64,000 nucleotides of DNA from Gerris lacustris (GCA_951217055.1 OX578283.1:60393832-60457831), one strand, 5' to 3'; counted from the stretch's first letter, positions 1-13,330 are shown. Notes: a model not told the origin generated them from the sequence alone. Made by a program: numbers and translations.

Positions 1-437
1 CTTTGTTAAATTATATCAATTGTTATTTATTACTGAATATTTATTATAGTTTTTATTATTAACTCTACTTAAAAGCAGAGCGAAAGAAAATTATCAGACA
101 AAAGGGAAAATTAACCCTTTAAAAGTGGGTCAAAGTATGTAGGGTAGGGTAGAGGGGGATTTGCTTCTGTGACATTTTAACTAGGAATTTTTTTCTAAAC
201 ATTATTATCATGATTTTTTTTATTATTCATTCTATAAAAGTTCATTGATAATAAATTAATTTATAAATATATAATTTTATTATAAATTAAACATTTTTAT
301 AAAAAAAATAAAACTATATTAATTTTACACCAAATTATTTAACTTGTTTCTGAGGTACAAATTTTGTAATAGATTTTAACCCTTTTTCCCATTACTTAAA
401 TGCTTAATTATTTATATTTAAAAAAAAAAATAAAAAA
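1..437. other. AT-rich left edge, no gene
   Basis: Low-complexity AT-rich sequence up to the first Helitron. No open frame of note, splice-flanked exon or RNA gene was seen. Confidence 0.6.
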
Positions 438-1562
438 TCTATAATATAAGTGGCAATGTCCTGACTGACTGACTGACTGACATAGAATCAACGCACAGCA
501 AAATCTGCTTAACCGAGAGACTTGAAATTTTGAGGATATACTCGGTTCATATCATAAGCATCCACTAAGAAAGGATTTTGCGAAATTTTTATTTTTGTAC
601 CCAGGGGTACGGGGTACAAATGTCAAAGTAACGAATACTTTTAATGGTGCATATCGTTGAAAAGCTCTTTAAAAGTACAGTAATTGTTGTTATGTACAGT
701 TTTGCCATATTTTCATTTATGAGGGGGTAAAATGGAAAAATATGTATAACTACATCTTATATAAATGAAGAGTGTCAGAGTGTCTATGAGTGTCTTTTAT
801 ACAAATCTACAATTTATCCTAATTTGATGAATTTACACACTATCCTTCAAAACAAGGGGAAGGTCACTGCCTACATGAGATTATGAAGTTAAAATGTTGG
901 TACACAGGGGTGTGGGGTACAAATTTCAAAGTAATGGATACCCTTCATGATGCATATCGTTGAAAAGCTCTTTAAGAGTACAGTAATTGTTGTTATGTAC
1001 AGTTTTGTCATATTTTCATTCAGGAGGGGGGTAAAATGGATATACAGACAATAGTTTACAAATCACACATTACCGTGCTTAAAACTTTACTAACATAATC
1101 ATCGCCACTTCTTTAAAATGCTAAAATAAAATCGTGTACACGTAGTACAATAATTTCTAAGTTATATTGATAACTGTCAATAGAGATTTTCTAAAATTTT
1201 ATCCCTAAGAGTAACATAAGGACAGAGTAAGAAAAGAAGGGGAATTGAGCCCAGACCGATCTTCTTAGATAATTCCAATTTCAACCAAGGAATGGCTAAT
1301 GGCATGGGGGGGGGGGGTAAAAGATAACTTTCCTGAAAAGGTATCTTTTAAGAATTTCTCTTCAGTTCTCGGAATCCATTACTAATTTGGGATACTAGCA
1401 AATTATCTTATAAAAGGGAAGGGGGTATAGAAATTAGGGAGAGGGGTTAGAATCTAGATATTCTCGCTTAGTAAAATAATTTAAATGTTTCTTGATGGTA
1501 GTTTATAAACCTATCAAATTGAAAATAACACACCCCGTAGCGAAGCACGGGTACCCAGCTAG
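438..1562 (+). mobile_element. Non-autonomous Helitron
   Basis: The copy begins TCTATAATATAAG after a host A and ends CTAG before a host T, the classical Helitron arrangement (5' TC, 3' CTRR, A|T target, no target duplication). A hairpin with CCCGT/ACGGG arms (about 1535-1552) sits some 10 nt before the end, as expected for a rolling-circle terminator. Near the 5' end is a GACT microsatellite. Inside, a segment of about 110 bp occurs twice (about 603-730 and 903-1035; shared text includes 'gcatatcgttgaaaagctct'). There is no Rep/helicase coding capacity, so any mobilisation would need an enzyme supplied elsewhere. The same terminus occurs on the 29.0-31.0 kb copy. Confidence 0.85.
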
Positions 1563-1802
1563 TATATATATAAATAAATACATAATAATGTAGGTATATA
1601 TATAATTTGTTTTAACAAAGAGAACGATTATATCAATTAAGTTGATGTAAGCAGATACAGTAATTGTAGTATTGATCTTTGTACAATTTAAAATTGTAAA
1701 ATGAATTATGATTAAAAATTATTGAATATAATATTGGATAGATAATAATAAAGTTTGGGATACATATATTATAATTAAATTATATAAAACAAATTCTTCA
1801 CA

Positions 1803-2035
1803 GGCACTTCTTTTGATTGTTACTCCACCTTATAAAAAAACAAAGGGGAGTAACAATCTAAAGAAGGTGTACGGAATGATCTTCTTTAGACTGTTACTCC
1901 CCTTATAAAAAAAGAAGTGTGATTCCTTTGACCCAAAGTACATTGGACTAAACATCCCTTTGTCTTAATAGTTATTTAGTCAAAGTCATTTATATTTTAA
2001 AAAAACATAGGGGAGTAACAATCTAAAGAAGTACC
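1803..2035. mobile_element. hAT-like MITE, dimeric copy (CTTCTTTAGA family)
   Basis: Both ends carry the inverted motif CTTCTTTAGATTGTTACTCC (imperfect on the left). A second pair of inverted ends lies in the middle (about 1850-1905), so this is two units fused head to tail. Related copies at 18.8, 45.9, 56.3 and 56.6 kb show 8-bp target duplications, which places the family with hAT or another superfamily making 8-bp duplications. No clear duplication is seen at this copy. Non-coding. Confidence 0.7.
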
Positions 2036-3270
2036 ATTATGACAAGATGGGTTAATAGAAAGTAACACAACAATATTGTCACCATTTATTTCACCACAAT
2101 TTCACCATTTATATTATCGAGTAGTGTCTTGACGACGGTGACGACTCCCCTCGAAGTAATTTATTATTGCTTAGCTAAGGCAACCACATTTATTCTAAAA
2201 AAAAAAAAAATCCTGGTCTTTATTTGTAGGTCTGCCAATAGTTATAATAACTTATCTAAATAGTTATCTAAATTAATTTAATTAATTTTTCTTTTTGTTT
2301 CTAAATATAAAATTAAGCACGTTGCCATGGGCTTAACGACATGTAATATCAATATTTATCACAAAATCATGTATTAGATATGATAAACAAATAGATATCA
2401 AAGATACATAATTTGTCATATACATTTGTCGAGATGGTCTCTATTCTACTGTTTCTTGTGCAAAATTTACTCTGAAACAAGGTTTTGTTTCTAGGCAAGC
2501 TACTTATATTATTTAACAGTACCCAAATCGACAATACAATTATTTTACTACGTTTTTATTAGCTTGCTTTCTTGTTTGTTTGTTTGACCAGTACAAATCT
2601 TGCAATCGACTTTTAACTAACATTCCGAGTAGGTATATATATCTGAAAGAACCATTTTAGAGTAGCTAAGAACACAATTACAATGCATTATTTTAATACT
2701 TTTAGCCATCTTTCAGCAGAATTTAATTCGTTTTCAGAAAATTTTGCTGTATGGAAAGTTAGTTCGGAAAAAAATCCGCAAGTTATTTTTATTTGTTTTG
2801 ACATGACCCATATTTACGATCTTAATTTTGATTTTGATTTTTTATTTAGTCAACAGAAAATTTAAAAACGTAGTGTATAAAAAGTTTCTTTTTATCTTGT
2901 AATTATTTACCATACATTTATTTAACTGATGCCCTCTTTGTTTTGTTCATGTAATAATCATTTATACCTATGTTAAATGTAATATATCTAAATATAGAAA
3001 TATATTTTAATTCGTAGCATAATTTGTAAAGATCCACCATATGTGAAAATTATTTAAAGATTCAGATATCTGTGTGGTAGATGAATATGTTAGTTTTTGT
3101 TATGTATCTGAATATTTAATATACATTATTAAATAATATATTATCAATGGTTTTTAATACTATTGTTAAGGTAGGTTAATATGTCAGAATTTTATCATTA
3201 TATAGGTTATTTTAGCAGTACCCCATTTTATTATCAATTACCACACTATACCAAACATTGGTTAATATAA
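2036..3270. other. Gene-free AT-rich interval
   Basis: Mostly unique-looking AT-rich sequence. A segment at about 2215-2345 resembles the repeat at 43.55-43.9 kb and carries a similar short G/C-bearing hairpin near its end. A 60-codon open frame at 2683-2865 has no recognisable features and is probably chance. Confidence 0.5.
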
Positions 3271-3813
3271 AGGCGGAGATACACATGCCTGCAGCTTGAA
3301 CAAAAACATGCCAGCTACTTGCGCGTGCTAGCTATTTGCACGCGTTAAATGGCATGCCAGTAGCTGGCAAGCAAGCAGATTGCATGAGATTTTATTTTTT
3401 GGCATGCAACGAGCAAGTTGTGTGGTGGGGGCTACAAACCGCATGCAAAAAGGAATGTGTAAACGCATGTGACAGCTACAAGGGTGGTCATTCCAGTAGC
3501 TGGCTGCCACCGATTGTGGACGTAAACATTGCGTTATTTATTTATTGTTTTGTATTGTGTGTTAATAGAATTTATGACAGTTCTTAAAAAAATTTCTGAG
3601 TTTGTGTTTAAATAATGCCACGAATCAGTTCGCATTCTATTTTACTTACAAATGTATCTTCAGTTTGCCATTTAGACATTGCACAATGCAGGTTGCATGC
3701 AATTTTACTTGCTACTGAAAAAATAAAAATCTTTAGTATGCCAGTTACTGGCAAATACTCTCTTTTGGCATGCAAGCTACTTCCTCAATTTAACGGCATG
3801 TGTATCTCCGCCT
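3271..3813. mobile_element. PIF/Harbinger-like non-autonomous element
   Basis: Perfect 19-bp terminal inverted repeats, AGGCGGAGATACACATGCC at the left and its complement at the right. Both sides are flanked by TAA (3268-3270 and 3814-3816), matching the 3-bp TWA duplication of PIF/Harbinger. The interior is rich in the palindrome GCATGC and in 'gccagtagctggc'-type words, which could be sub-terminal transposase sites. No transposase is encoded; the short open frames read through the palindromic sequence. Superfamily assignment rests on the 3-bp duplication and could be wrong. Confidence 0.7.
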
Positions 3814-3899
3814 TAATTATTACTATGTCTGTAGGTTACTGTTACTGTTATATAATGTTACCATAATATAAGTTACTCTTTCACATGCACTATTTTTAT

Positions 3900-4590
3900 T
3901 AATTAGTCCAGAAAATAGCGAGCAAAAAAGTTGGTCATGGACACCTTAGCGTGGCCCGCTCTTAGACGTCCGTTTTAGAGGCTTTTTCGGGGGCGTGTAT
4001 CTTTTTTCCTATTCATTTTAAAAAAAAAAACAAAAAAACGATTTTTTTCCTTTACGCAAGGCCTACAAAAAAGGTCCTTTGCGTCGGACCGCTGCGGTCG
4101 ACCGTATTCGAGTTATGCGGGAAAAAACGGTTTTTTGGGGGAAAAGGAACAGAGCGGGCCACGCTAAGGTGTCCCTGACCAAAAAGTTTTTGACTAACAT
4201 CGAGCTAGAATTTTGTGAATAAGTAAATCTTTTGGTGTCTTTTAAGAATATGTGGTCGGCTAAGTTAGTCTGCGGGACATAGTTTGGCAATAGGCATTTG
4301 AAAAAAACAAACCGGTGGAGAGCGGCCATGTCCCGCCCTTGTTGGTGGACAATGTGATTTTTATGATCCTGAGAACGAACTTAGTTAGTAGACCAATAAT
4401 CAAGTTGATGGTAATTTGTCAGTTAAAAGGTTAGTTTGTCAAATATTACTCTAAATCAAAGAGGTCACAAGACGTCTTGCAGACGAACTTAGCCGAACAC
4501 ATATTCTTAAAAGGCACCAAAAGATTAACTTATACACAAAATTCTAGCTTGATGTTAGTCAGACATTTCTTTTTGCACGCTCCTGCATTG
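3900..4590. mobile_element. Nested fold-back element
   Basis: Two layers of inverted repeats. The inner pair reads CACCTTAGCGTGGCCCGCTC (about 3940-3961) and its complement (about 4152-4173). The outer pair consists of about 4188-4275 against 4475-4570, with a GCGAGCAAAAAA-type end near 3917 answered by TTTTTGCACGC near 4570-4580. This fits a small GC-richer inverted-repeat element inserted into a larger one. The minus-strand 88-codon open frame here lies in the repeat and is not treated as a gene. Confidence 0.6.
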
Positions 4591-5124
4591 CTTGTATCAT
4601 ATAGCTATATATTAATTATCCTTTATATTACCAAACATTGTATTATTTAGTATCATGGTTAAACATGTTTCAGTTTATAAACATCAATGTAGGTCAATAG
4701 GTTACTGATACACTTGTACTGGTTAGGTAACAGTTTTAATTCATTTACATAAAAATTTATCAAGTACGTTGATATGATCATGGTTATCTATGTTTAAAAT
4801 TATTCATAACAGTGTAGGTCAATAGTTTACCATTATGCATGTACTGGTTAGTAATAGTTTAATTCATTAACATAAAATTCTATAAATTACCATAGTTTAA
4901 ATTACCATGTGTTTAAGATTATTCATAAAAGTGTAGGCCAATAAGTTACCATTATACAATACATGTACTGATGTACTGGTTAAGTATAATAGTTTAAAGT
5001 ATACTTCAATTTTATCAAGTACCATAGCTGATATTATCATAGATAGCTATGTTTAAGATGATTCTCAACAGTGTAGGTCAATAGGTCATTAGTATGTAAA
5101 AACTATCTATGTGCATTATCGATT

Positions 5125-5360
5125 GTTAATTATACCGAGCGTACTGCGAGCTTTTCCTATTTACAACAAACTATGCATCCGGTCTATGTCGGAAACGTGT
5201 GACGACAACTAGAGTACAAATTGACCGATTTTGATGAAATTTGGTACACATGTTCATCTTACCCTTGCCCACAGGACGGGTTCATTGGATAACGCAATTC
5301 CACCCAACCGTTCACGCGCAACATTCGCACGAACATTGTAAATTGGAATTTTAGGACATC
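5125..5360 (+). mobile_element. HINE-type element, 5' fragment
   Basis: Resembles the 5' quarter of the 31.4 kb copy: a 'gagcgtactgcgagctt' start, then 'accgattttgatgaaatttggtacacatg' in pieces, then 'cgttcacgcgcaacattcg'. The 3' end is missing. It lies inside the degenerate tandem array. Confidence 0.55.
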
Positions 5361-5486
5361 ATCTATTTATTCTATTATTCTATCTATTATCTATTGTTCT
5401 GGTTAGGCCAGTTTAACATAATTCACAACAATTTCATTAGATTATTTATTGATAAAATAGTTTTTTTTTACATATATATAATAATT

Positions 5487-5488
<2 letters not shown>

Positions 5489-5558
<70 letters not shown>
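5489..5558. repeat. (AT)n microsatellite
   Basis: Uninterrupted AT dinucleotide run of about 70 bp. Similar long runs lie at 10453-10540, 10852-10920 (continuing into a GT run to 10940), 25211-25295, 50424-50508 and 60079-60136. Confidence 0.95.
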
Positions 5559-5561
<3 letters not shown>

Positions 5562-6178
5562 GCTATGAAGTAAGTACTATAATTGATATTATTTGATTTG
5601 ATATGATGATTCATAACAATATAGGTCAATGTTTTAAGAAATTGTGATTAGTGTAAATATACTATATTTATATATTTTTTTACAGTACTATAAAGAATCA
5701 TAATTGATATTAGTATCATGGTTGGCTATACTTTATATGCCTTATGACAGTTTAGGTCAATTGTTTCAATATATTATTAGTATGAATATAATAGATTTTT
5801 TATTTTTCTATATAGTGCTATAAAGCACCATAATTGATATTATCATGGTTGGTCACTTTGAGATGATTCATAACGTTTTAGGTCAATGTGTCAATGGATT
5901 ATTAGTGTAAATATAATAGTTTATCATATTTATATACTATTTTGAAGATGAGGCATAATAGTGTAGGTCATAATTAATATTGGTCCATATCTAAAATTGA
6001 TACAATAATGGTTTGACATGTTTTACTGAATATGTAAATAGTTTTATTATATTATTTGTTACATTTACTATTTACATATATAATATATATAGCTTAGAAA
6101 TCTATACACCATTCACTATAGAATAATGAACTATGTATGACCAATATAACTTCAGTGAATATTATTTTGGTTTGACCT

Positions 6179-6740
6179 TTTTAGGGTTTTGTAGATTCTT
6201 CTCAAAACCCTTATGCCGAGGGTGATGTGTCCGTCTGTCCGTCGCTCTTTGGTTCATAGCGCCCGAACCGATTAAGCTAAAGAGCTGAAATTTGAAATAC
6301 TAGTGCAACTTTTTGACCCAACCACAGGAAAAATATACAGAAGTTAAAAATTAAATATGCGCATGCGCAATTCACCAAAATGTTGTAAACTCAAAATTTT
6401 ATATTTTTTTTAATTTTCGAGTGGGGTATCAAATGAAAGCTGCTGAAGAGTAGGAAGCAAATATAAATAAGCTTTTGTATATTTTGCATTCCTTACCACT
6501 TCAAAATTTACTCCCTCCCCAACCACTATATAACGAGTGGTCCTAAAATTTCGAAATAATTCATGGTTATACCTTATGGTGAAGCGATGGAAATGGTCTG
6601 AAAAAATGAATTTTTCTAGTCGTTATTACCGATGAAAAACATTGTGACCCCCCGGGGGATCGAACCCGGACCCTTGAGATCGAAGAATAAAATCATATTT
6701 ACATAACGGGCATGCTTAATCTTCTACAAAACCCTAAAAA
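6179..6740. mobile_element. TIR element with TTTTTAGGGTTTTGTAGA ends
   Basis: Inverted termini of about 18 bp at 6179-6196 and 6723-6740. The interior has the 'gtgtccgtctgtccgtcg' microsatellite-like stretch common to several repeats here. Near the right end is a B-box-like word, GGATCGAACCCGGACC (minus-strand sense GGTTCGATCC). A diverged fragment of the same family starts near 17690. No target duplication is evident and no protein is encoded. Confidence 0.6.
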
Positions 6741-7610
6741 GTACTTGGACGTAAGTACTTCCCTGTGATTTGTATGCTTAATAAATAAGTCTATTTATCT
6801 GGGCACAAGGATACCAATATTCAGGTTATATATTAGTGCATTAAATATACAATATAATTCATTGTTATTATTGTTTACTGCTGATATATTATGTAAAAGT
6901 AAATCGATAAAAATGTTGGTTAATATATCAGTAGGTTACCATTTAACTGTATATTATTTATTTGGTACAATATTTTTAATTTTTTATTCCAATGTATGAC
7001 TACCACGGCCTATATTATATAATATGTTTATCATTTTAGGTTAATAGTGGTATGCCACTATTTCATTGATCAGCTTATTTTTTACTTCGTATATTTTTCC
7101 TTTTTCTAATTGCTAATTAGAATGTATGTGTTTATATTGTAGTTGGCCATATTTGTGTTAGTCTGATTACTATTACATATTATAGTACTCTACCATCCAA
7201 TATTATTATTATATTAGCCACTGTATAGTAATGTACTATAGTAGGTATTATGGTAGTGCACGTTAGGATTAGTCAATCAATTATAGTTAGCCATATTTGT
7301 GTTGGTCTATAATGTTATGGTTAATACTTTGATAGATTACCATTACATATAGTACTCTACCATCAAATATTATTAATTTATTAACATTGTACATTAATGT
7401 ACTATAGTAAGTATCGTGGTAATGTACGCTAGGATTGGTCAATGTATTGTAGTTGGATTGTATATTTTATGTAATATGGTAGGTATTATGGTAATGTAAT
7501 TTAGGGTTGGTCAGTTTATTATAGTCGGCCATGTTTGTGGTAGTCTATAATGTTATTTTCAATACTTTCATAGATTGCTATTACACATAGTACTTTACCT
7601 TTGAATATTA

Positions 7611-8361
7611 CTAGGCATCGCGTGGCTCTATCATTGAAGCGAGCGTATTGCAATAAAATACTGAATATTGAAAATTATTAATCATGATGAATGTCATAGT
7701 TGAAGATAAGTGGAAGAGGGTAGTGTGGAGTAGAGTGGGGGTACTCGGTACAAAGCTTTACTTCCTAAACAAACCTATACACTATAAGAATCTTAACCAC
7801 CCGTACTAGCTTTTATATTATTATTATAAATGTATCACTTCATTACTCAAATACTACTGCTTGTATCACGTTGAAATTTTACACACTTGTTTCAATTGTA
7901 CTTTAGACGATGTACATGAAATTTTATTAAAATCGTTACGTTAGAACGTAAGATATTGGTAAAAACGTTGTTTTCTCAATTTTAAACGTTTAGGTCCGCT
8001 TTAATAGTTTTAGCGATCTTTATTAATTCATAGCAGTGTCGTTGTTGGTTTTACTAAAAAAGTTATTTAAAAAAAATGTTCGTCTCATCGAATAGATGAT
8101 GATAGAATTTTTACCCGTCCTGAAATTCCAATTTTAAATTTGAAGCTCACGTTTACGCGAGCATTGCGCGCGAACTGTTGGACGGATCACGCTGTCCAAC
8201 GAACTTAGCCTGGGTATTAGTAAAAGGAAGATGTATATCAAATTTCAACTAAATCGGTCAACTTTTACTCAAGTTATCACGTAACGGACACGTAAACGTT
8301 ACACACAGACAGACAGACAGACAAGATGCATATTTCGTTGAATGTAAGAAGCTCGCTTCAA
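7611..8361 (-). mobile_element. Helentron-associated (HINE-like) element, full copy
   Basis: In minus-strand sense the copy starts TTGAAGCGAGC and ends GATGCCTAG. The inverted partner of the 5' end (CGCTCGCTTCAA) lies about 23 nt inside the 3' end, so the inverted repeats are asymmetric, as described for Helentrons and their HINE derivatives. An ACAG microsatellite lies near the 5' end. The flanks 'gaatatta' and 'ttaatatatt' join into a sequence close to neighbouring array units (for example 'gaatattattaata' near 8520), so insertion between A and T caused no duplication. About 751 bp, non-coding. Confidence 0.75.
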
Positions 8362-9019
8362 TTAATATATTAGCCACTGTATATTAATGTACTATGGTAT
8401 GTATTACGTTAGTATACGTTAGAATTTGTCAATGAATTGTAGTTGGCCATGTTTTTGTTGGTCTATAATATTATGGTCAATACATTAATAGATTACTACT
8501 ACATATAGCATTCTTACCATTGAATATTATTAATAAATTTCTCATTGCATATTATTGTATTATGGTAGTTTACGTTAGGATTGTCAATGTAATTTTGGTC
8601 AATTGTAAACAACTAATTTGGCCATATTTGCCTTAGTCATTAATAATATTGGTCAAAAATCTTAGATTAGTATTATTCTGGGTACTCTAACTTTATACAC
8701 TTCATGTTTTGTGTACTGTTTATTATTTTAATTCTGGATAAATTACTGTGGGTAAACAAATGGAATGAAAATGCAGGATAATAGTAGTTATAATTTGAAT
8801 TGATTTTATAAAACATTTTATTTTAATCTCAAAGTAAGCATTACCTACAAGTTAAATATATTTCATTACAATACTATCTTTGAGAAAATGCAGTTATGGC
8901 CAATATTTATTAAACATTTAACATTTTTTTTTTTTTTTTTTTATTATTATTATTATTTTATTATTAATTATTTTTATTAATTCCAATGTTTGTATATTTT
9001 GCAGATCATGAGATATTTT

Positions 9020-9110
9020 ACTTTAAATCAAATTATAATTATTATTAACTACGGGAAACAGAAAGAGAAAAATACACTCCAGCGCTGGGATTTGAACCAC
9101 AGGTCTCTAT
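9020..9110 (-). mobile_element. tRNA-derived SINE, 3' portion
   Basis: Minus-strand sense contains a pol III B-box-like word (GGTTCAAATCC), followed by 'agcgctggagtg', 'tttctgtttcccgtagtt' and an AT-rich tail. The same unit appears twice, head to head, at 25.6-25.8 kb. The A-box half is not present here. Confidence 0.55.
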
Positions 9111-10452
9111 ATATTTTACTGCATATACTTGTTAGATTTGGTAAATATTTTAATAGATTATTATATTTTACGTTATTAATAACTTCTATACACACATATA
9201 ATATAGTTATAGTGTATTTTAGACCTTAGTAACCTATAGTATAGACCTTTAGACCTTTAGTATATATATGTAACTACATTTCGATATTTATTACTTTGCA
9301 ATTTGCAACTATTACATTGCAATTGTGTACTATTACATATAATTTATATTTAATAGTACATATAAGGAGATTCATTAATTAAAATAATTATATTTTATGA
9401 TCATTGAAGGCTTCTCTCAGCTATTTTTCTTGTGGTGGCCAAAATGTTAAGAAATATTCCATGGAATGTAACTATAAAATAAATTAAATTTAACCTTGTA
9501 ACAGTTAATTTATATACAATAGTGCTGAAACATTATTTAAATAAGTTAATACTGTATTAGCTTGTTTTTTATATAAATTTTGAAGATTAAAATATAAATA
9601 TTTCTGTATTTTGCCATTTTGGAGTAGGTCATTAGTAGTGCTGGTCAATATTTCAGTAGGTCACTATTATAAAGGTCAGTGTTATCTCTTTATTTCATAT
9701 ACTATGTAGACCATCGTGTTACATATCAACAATAGAATAGGTCAATATTTCAATAGGTTACAATTATACAGGTTATTCTAACCTTCAATTTTCAAAACTA
9801 TAGTACACATAGAGTTCTATGATTGATCAGGTTAGGTTTAGACAATATTTTAATAGGTTATTATTATACAGGTTATTATAACCTTCTGTTTGTCCTATAT
9901 TTTCTAGACTATAGTGTACAAGGTTCTATGTTTGACCATGTAGGGTTTAATCAATATTTTAATAGGTTACTATCATGCAGGTTATACTAACCTTCAATTT
10001 GATATATATTTAGTACAGTTCTAGTATATTATATGGTACTTATATTTTTCTTGTTAGAGTAGACCTACAATAGTACAAGGTATTATTTCAATAACACCAT
10101 TATGCAGATTAATCAGGTAATTCATGATTTGCAGACTATTTCGAGGTTAGTCAATACTGGAGTTAGTAAATATTCGTATAGGTAACTATCATAAAGGTTA
10201 TATTTACCTACATACTATACATTTTAAAGAGTAAAGTATATGTTATAGTAGTATAGAAAGAGTATAGTATGTTACTATGCATTGCCAATTTAATAGGTTA
10301 CTATTATAAAGGTTATTCTAACCTTTTATATGTCATATATTTTGTGTATATGATACTATATTTATGTTAGGATTTATCAATAATAATACTGGTCAATATT
10401 TCAATGGGATACTATTATTCAGGTTAACCTAACCTTCTCTACTTGAAATTTA

Positions 10453-10534
<82 letters not shown>

Positions 10535-10560
10535 GTATATATGATTCTATTTAGTGTAAA

Positions 10561-10848
10561 TTAATTTTAGGGTTAGTAAATACTTCATTAAATAACCTTG
10601 CAGCATATTCTGAACTTGAACTGTTTGCTTTACAATTTAAAAACTATAATCTATACGAGTAGTTCCAAGTTTGACCACGGGAGAAAAGTTTTAGATAAAA
10701 TATAATTTGTTTGCGATCTTATAAATAACTTGTTCAATACATTTTCTTATTTATTTTATCATAAGAATATAGATTACTGTTTTTGAATATAGATTATTTG
10801 CTCTACTAACATTACTGCAACACTACTGCTCTACTAATATTGACTATC

Positions 10849-10940
<92 letters not shown>

Positions 10941-12430
10941 AAACCAATAGATGCATTAATTTAAATGTCAAAATATTATTTTGTTTTTAAGTTAATGCTT
11001 GAATTTCTGTGTATTGGTACGTCTGTGTATTGATATGTCTGAGTATTGTACATAAAATGCTAATCGTGTACAAGTTATATTACATGTAAGTTATTATAAA
11101 AATAAATTCAAGGGTATGTAGGTCTCTCGTTGTGTATAAGATAATATATAAATATTGCTAAAAATATGTTTTATGAATATATTTAAGACTGTTTATGTAT
11201 TGTATATAATAGATAATATATATATAAGTTCTGAAAATGTATGCACGTGTGTGTGTGTGTGTGGGTGTATTATGTGGTAGATGAAATCGTTATTTGACGT
11301 AGGTCATACAGCACACTGCAATATATAAGAAGTCCATAGAAGCTCCTTGAACGAAATTATGTATTTATAGTAATTAATTAATTAATAAAAGGCAATGAAG
11401 AGTAAAAATAATAAATGTTTAAATAAACTTTAATTAATATCCCAAATAAATAAGTAAAGCGATAAAGATGCAAAGCAGTAAATAAAAAAGCATCAGAAAA
11501 GCAGAATATATTTTAATGCTTGTAATTAAATTTTATTTATTTTTTGCTGCAAGCAATATCTATTAAATTTATGTTAATTATTAATTAGAGATAGTTCTAG
11601 TTCGATTATTAATTTTCTAATAGAGTAAAATATATTTGAAATAATTGTTGTTTTTATTTATTCTTATTTTAATATTCTAATGATTTTGATAAAATGAACT
11701 TGAATTTAAAATTTAAAGATTATACTACAATTTTGCTAAAAAATTAAAAAAAACTATTTTTTTTTTTTGAAAATATTAATTGTTTTTATTAATAACAATT
11801 AATTGATATTAGTTTGAAATTGAAATGATTTTTGTAAATTAGACTATAAATGCCTATAATTGCACATAAATAATTATTACTATTGTAGTAATTAAAATTA
11901 TTGACTATTATCCAAATATAATATTTTTATTTTTATTAAAAAGACAAATTATTATTATTGTTATTATATATTTTATAAGGCTGTATTTATTTTATCTATC
12001 CGAATGCTTATTTGCTAATAAAATAAATTCAATAAAATTATTTAAAAAAATACAGAATTTAAAAAATATTTACGTGGGCCTTTTGTTTAATATTAACTTA
12101 TTTTTGTTTAATGTTTAACTTTTAAATTAATATTATGTTAAAATTATTAAAATATATGATATATAGATATAAGGTATGAGGTAGTTTTCTAGAGGATAGA
12201 AGGCGCTGGTTCTTGTCTAAAGGTATAAGAGGGTGGGTAAAGGAGTGGGGGTTGAACAAACCCTCGCGTTTTTTTTTTATAGAAATTTGGTTCTCCTTAC
12301 CCCTTTAAATGTTTGAATAAATCCAAATAAAATTTTTGAAATATTAAAAAAAAATAAAAATGTTATTTTTCTCTTTTTTCTTTTTTGTTATAAGTAGAGC
12401 ACTTTTGTAAAGTTCTACATACGGGTGGGT
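10561..12430. other. AT-rich gene-free interval
   Basis: Contains the (AT)n/(GT)n tract at 10852-10940 and a shorter GT tract near 11247-11262. Otherwise it is AT-rich sequence full of stops in all frames. No gene, RNA or transposon end was recognised. Confidence 0.6.
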
Positions 12431-12780
12431 CTATGCTGCTTTGTGCGGGGTGAAGGTTGGTTCCAAGTCCATGAGATAGAGGGAGCTAGCTATGGCGCGT
12501 TGTAGGGCCTGGACCGATGGCTCACCTAGACTGCGGTCCTAAAAGCTTCACAACCGGATCGATACGGCGCACCCGCACACCCTAGCGCTACCCCCCACCT
12601 CACTTGTTCTTCCCATACCCTACCCATACCCTCCTGGAGCCTCTTGCCGCTCCGCCACGTCACACTAAACCCCTTCACACTATGCATCATTTCAACACTA
12701 CTGCCATTCCTCCAACAAACTAGTTGATGATACCATCCCATTCCTTTCTTACCTGCTCCAATCAAATGTAATTGTTATGA
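12431..12780. other. GC-richer island, unassigned
   Basis: Noticeably richer in G and C than its surroundings. It carries a 79-codon minus-strand open frame (12526-12765) with no motif I can place and no splice-site framing that convinces me. It may be an old repeat or a fragment of a transcribed region. Confidence 0.3.
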
Positions 12781-12869
12781 AAAAAAATTACTATAGTAAA
12801 TTTTATAGATAAGTGAAATTAAGGGAGTTCCAAGCCAATCATGTAACTATATATAGTGTATTTGGGTGA

Positions 12870-13330
12870 AATGATGTAAGGAAGATTTGAGAAAAGGCAC
12901 AAGATTAGAGAATTCACAGTAATAAGGTGACAAATCACCAGGCTACAGGACATTTCATAGCAAAAATGATAAAACTCTAGAGTAATCATGGCTGAACTCA
13001 GTTCAGTTTGGGTACAGTTTGGGTTTTGATCAAGAATCAATTTTACCATGATCAAAAAGAAAAAAGAAATCCCTAAAGAAGCTTTTGGTTGAGAGTAATA
13101 AGGCGACAAATGGCCAGACTTAAGGAAGATTTGAGAACCAGTAACAAAGGCACAAGAATAGAGAATTCGCAGTAATAAGGTGACAAATTGCTAGGCTACA
13201 GGACATTTCTTAGCAAAAATTATTAAACTCTAGAGTAATCATCGCTAAACTCCAAGTTAAGTTTGGGTTTGGATCAAGAATCAACTTTACCATGATCATA
13301 ATTCCTAAAGAAGCTTTAGGCTGTGAAAAA
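12870..13330. repeat. Two-copy direct repeat of about 245 bp
   Basis: The stretch beginning 'aaggaagatttgagaa' near 12878 recurs near 13123. It continues through 'gagaattc.cagtaataaggtgacaaat' and 'aaactctagagtaatcat', with moderate divergence. Non-coding. The 96-codon minus-strand frame spans the first copy and is incidental. Confidence 0.7.

Larger units (their letters stand above)
4660..10560. repeat. Degenerate tandem array with 'taggtcaat' motif
   Basis: A 10-15 bp motif close to 'tgtaggtcaatagg' recurs every roughly 120-150 bp (for example near 4690, 4812, 4934, 5073, 5612, 5752, 5879). It reappears in more diverged form at 7265, 7430, 8415 and 9620-10400, with companion words such as 'ggttaccattata' and 'agttggccat'. 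Copies are heavily diverged, so this is an old array. It has been broken up by a HINE fragment (5125), a TIR element (6179), a full HINE (7611), a SINE fragment (9020) and AT microsatellites. No coding potential seen. Confidence 0.65.

Noticed and set aside
6650..6690. Possible minus-strand tRNA (GGTTCGATCC)
   Set aside because: No cloverleaf can be completed; it lies inside a TIR element.
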